From the NCBI GenBank assembly GCA_910585875.1, contig CAJUIK010000009.1, positions 28,485-49,851 of the forward strand: 21,367 bases of DNA. Direction: 5' to 3'. The stretch is from an uncultured Eubacteriales bacterium (GTDB taxonomy: Bacteria > Bacillota > Clostridia > Oscillospirales > Butyricicoccaceae). This document shows positions 19,586-21,367 of this stretch, piece by piece (within the stretch, counting starts at the first letter, position 1; every line of letters begins with the position of its first letter). The notes under the pieces were generated by a model. That model made no database searches. It had not been told where the DNA came from and saw only the letters and a program-made list of their open reading frames with translations. A program made the translations under genes and the position numbers.

Positions 19586-20290
19586 ATGAGCGAGCAAGTT
19601 TATACCTACAGCCAGTTTGCGCCGGGACTTTGGGTGATCGAGGAAAAAGGCGTCCGCTGTTTTCTGGCAGAGGGGCCGGAGCGGGCCATGCTGGTGGACA
19701 CCGGTTTCGGCGGCGGGGATTTGAAGCAAACCGTTTCCCAGCTGACGGACAAGCCGGTTTTTGTGGTCAATACCCATGCGGATATGGACCATATCGGCTG
19801 CAACGGCCAGTTCGGCCCGGCGCTGATGCACCCGGCGGAATTCGACCGGTATCACAGCGGCGCCAAGGGCGCCGGGCTGGAGGCTCTCCCTCTGTGGGAG
19901 GGCCATATCCTGAACCTGGGGAATTGGAACTTTGAAGTTCTGCTGATCCCCGGCCATACGCCGGGCAGCGTGGCGCTGATGGACTGGAAAAACCGGCTGC
20001 TCATCGGCGGGGACAGCGTCCAGGCGGGCAATATCTTTTTGTTCGGCCCGGGCCGCAATCTGCCCGCCTACTTGGCCAGCCTGGAAAAGCTGGCGGCGCT
20101 GGAAAAGCAGATCGATACCGTCCTGCCCTCCCATGGCCCCCTGCCCCTGAAGGGGGACTGCCTGCCCGCTCTGCTTCAAGCCGCCCGAGATTTGCAGGCC
20201 GGCCGGCTGGAGGGGCGGCAGCCCGATCGGGATTTGCCCGCCCTGCTTTACCAGACCCCCGCGGCCGGGTTTTATTATGGACGGCGGTAG
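19586..20290 (+). CDS. Metallo-beta-lactamase-fold hydrolase
   Basis: A 234-residue MBL-fold protein from ATG 19586, with AGGAGGG upstream. Metal-site motifs: LVDTGFGGG (36-44), THADMDHIG (63-71), GHTPGS (123-128; His124), GGDSVQ (141-146; Asp143) and PSHG (181-184; His183). The first motif is HxDxDH rather than the standard HxHxDH, with Asp66 at the second ligand position. This variant occurs in parts of the superfamily and may alter metal 1 binding. The family covers thioester hydrolases, lactonases and phosphodiesterases, so the substrate is open. No signal peptide. It is followed 30 bases later by a PHP phosphoesterase, a likely two-gene operon. Confidence 0.9.
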   Translation: MSEQVYTYSQFAPGLWVIEEKGVRCFLAEGPERAMLVDTGFGGGDLKQTVSQLTDKPVFVVNTHADMDHIGCNGQFGPALMHPAEFDRYHSGAKGAGLEALPLWEGHILNLGNWNFEVLLIPGHTPGSVALMDWKNRLLIGGDSVQAGNIFLFGPGRNLPAYLASLEKLAALEKQIDTVLPSHGPLPLKGDCLPALLQAARDLQAGRLEGRQPDRDLPALLYQTPAAGFYYGRR

Positions 20291-20320
20291 AAAAAAGGCC
20301 GGGCGAGGGGAGGACGGAAG

Positions 20321-21163
20321 ATGAAAGCGGATTTGCATACCCATACCGCCGCCTCCGACGGCCAATATACGCCGTCGGAATTGGCGGGCTTGGCCAAAAA
20401 ACGGGGGATTGAGGTTTTGGCCGTCACCGACCATGACACCATAGCCGGCGTGGACCAAGCCATGGAGGCCGGCCGGGCCGTCGGCCTCCGGGTGATCCGG
20501 GGCGTGGAGCTCAGCGCCAAAGAGAACCATGGTTTTCATATTTTGGGCTACGGTTTTTCCGCAGACGCCCCGGCGCTGACTCAGCTGTGTCAAAAGCTCC
20601 GGGAAGGCCGCCAAAATCGGAAATATCAGATCATGGATTTTCTGAAGGAGAAGGGCGCGGACATTTCCCTGGCCGAAGTGGAGGAGCTGGCCGGGGGCGC
20701 GGCGGTAGCCCGGCCCCATTTTGCCCGGGTTCTGACGCGTCGGGGCTATGCGGCGGACAATGAAGACGCTTTCCGCCGCTACCTGGACAGCCAGGAATTC
20801 CGGCAGAAGGTCGTCCGGTTCAAGGCGGAGGCTCGGGTCTGCGTGGAGGCGATCAAGGAGGGCGGCGGCGTGGTATCTCTGGCCCATCCTTATCAGATGG
20901 GGCTGCCGGAGGACGAACTGGAAGCCCTGGTGAAGCGTATGAAAGGCTGGGGGCTGGACGCAATCGAGTGCTTTTACCCCAAATATACGGCGGCTCAGCA
21001 GGGATTTTATCTGGGTTTGGCGGAAAAATATGGGCTGCGCGTCACGGGCGGCAGCGATTTTCACGGGGAGCTGGTCAAGCCCGACGTCCGCCTGGCCTGC
21101 CTGGATTTAGACCTCTCCTGGCTGCCGGAGGGCGCCGACGAGCCGGCGGAGCTGGGCGGATAG
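20321..21163 (+). CDS. PHP-domain phosphoesterase (RNase AM / YciV-like)
   Basis: A 280-residue PHP protein. Metal-binding motifs: DLHTHTAASDGQYTP (4-18; His6, His8, Asp13), VTDHDT (35-40; Asp37, His38), GVELSA (61-66; Glu63), a His pair at 70 and 73, SLAHPYQ near 190, and GGSDFHG near 243. The order and size fit the YciV-like branch, whose studied members remove 5' nucleotides from short RNAs or hydrolyse 3',5'-bisphosphonucleotides. This assignment is by motif layout only. The start is ATG 20321 with GGGAGGACGGAAG upstream. It follows the MBL gene in the same direction. Confidence 0.9.
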   Translation: MKADLHTHTAASDGQYTPSELAGLAKKRGIEVLAVTDHDTIAGVDQAMEAGRAVGLRVIRGVELSAKENHGFHILGYGFSADAPALTQLCQKLREGRQNRKYQIMDFLKEKGADISLAEVEELAGGAAVARPHFARVLTRRGYAADNEDAFRRYLDSQEFRQKVVRFKAEARVCVEAIKEGGGVVSLAHPYQMGLPEDELEALVKRMKGWGLDAIECFYPKYTAAQQGFYLGLAEKYGLRVTGGSDFHGELVKPDVRLACLDLDLSWLPEGADEPAELGG

Positions 21164-21198
21164 ACCCGCCGCCGGCCTTTTGCTTGGGCAGCCGGCGC

Positions 21199-21227
21199 TT
21201 GACGGAAGCCGCTCTCTGCCGTACAAT
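21199..21227 (+). promoter_or_regulatory. Sigma-A-type promoter of the exonuclease gene
   Basis: TTGACG (21199-21204), 17-base spacer, TACAAT (21222-21227), with initiation near 21234 and ATG at 21267. Confidence 0.8.
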
Positions 21228-21266
21228 ACAGACCGCAGAAATTACAACAGGAAGGAAACCAATGGG

Positions 21267-21367
21267 ATGATTGTGTTGGACCTGGAATGGAACCGGGGGT
21301 ATGATAAAAAGCCTGTCAACGAGATCCTGCAGATCGGCGCCGTGCGGGCGGAGGGGCTGGGCGGGCC
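21267..21367 (+). CDS. DEDD-type 3'-5' exonuclease, N-terminal fragment
   Basis: Only 33 codons are present before the right edge. The product begins MIVLDLEWNRGYDKKP and continues NEILQIGAV. Asp5 and Glu7 form the DxE of exonuclease motif I, as in RNase T and DNA polymerase III epsilon-like proteins and KapD-like exonucleases. AAGGAAGG lies ten bases upstream. An ATG five bases earlier (21262) is out of frame and stops after two codons. The exact family needs the rest of the gene. Confidence 0.75.
   Translation, partial: MIVLDLEWNRGYDKKPVNEILQIGAVRAEGLGG

Noticed and set aside
21166..21205. Possible terminator after the PHP gene
   Set aside because: CGCCGG and CCGGCG can pair over a 16-base loop, but the stem is short, there is no T-run after it, and it overlaps the next -35.
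1..21367. Defence island, prophage, IS element, CRISPR array or tRNA
   Set aside because: No transposase, integrase, cas, restriction or toxin-antitoxin motif, no spaced direct repeats other than the collagen coding repeat, and no tRNA-like cloverleaf was noticed.

Overview
The window looks like chromosomal DNA of a moderately GC-rich Bacillota, most likely a Clostridia/Oscillospirales-type anaerobe (inference). Supporting signs are strong AGGAGG-type ribosome binding sites, consensus sigma-A promoters with 17-base spacers, U-rich intrinsic terminators, an ECF-type thiamine transporter under a TPP riboswitch, two LTA-synthase-like enzymes and a collagen-like surface protein gene. I see no insertion sequence, prophage, CRISPR array, tRNA or rRNA.

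Left part (1-3762). A collagen-like (Gly-X-Y) protein gene is read on the minus strand and runs off the left edge; the long proline-rich plus-strand frame there is only its antisense shadow. Next comes an S41-family peptidase gene with an in-frame TGA in its signal segment and an unusually AT-rich centre. A methyl-accepting chemotaxis protein follows, whose extracytoplasmic domain carries a zinc-binding CZB-like His/Cys pattern.

Middle left (4005-9497). A nucleoside-phosphorylase-family gene ends in a long hairpin. A perfect consensus promoter then drives a TPP riboswitch with its own terminator, followed by thiT and a TatD-family hydrolase 5 bases downstream. A GNAT acetyltransferase has its own promoter. 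A minus-strand pair, an LTA-synthase-like membrane sulfatase-fold enzyme and a second GNAT, converges on it through a shared terminator.

Middle right (9665-16625). One promoter precedes a run of six plus-strand genes with gaps of 64 bases or less: DUF2461, a second LTA-synthase-like protein, a nitrilase-superfamily amidase, a threonine-aldolase-type PLP enzyme, a HAD phosphatase and a MATE exporter. The last genes may be translationally coupled.

Right part (16728-21367). A TipA-like MerR regulator is read on the minus strand. Its promoter has a 19-base spacer filled by a perfect palindrome, and an internal ribosome binding site would produce the drug-binding domain alone. Then come an IMP dehydrogenase gene (minus), a 35-residue hydrophobic mini-protein (minus, tentative), a large interrupted palindrome between divergent genes, a metallo-beta-lactamase-fold hydrolase with a PHP phosphoesterase (plus), and the first 33 codons of a DEDD exonuclease.

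Most genes are housekeeping or accessory metabolism. I did not find a convincing new multi-gene defence or mobile system. The most informative signals are the two-product TipA-like regulator, the CZB-like chemoreceptor, the TatD enzyme in the thiamine operon, the disrupted and compositionally mosaic S41 gene, and the palindrome plus micro-ORF near 19.4 kb.
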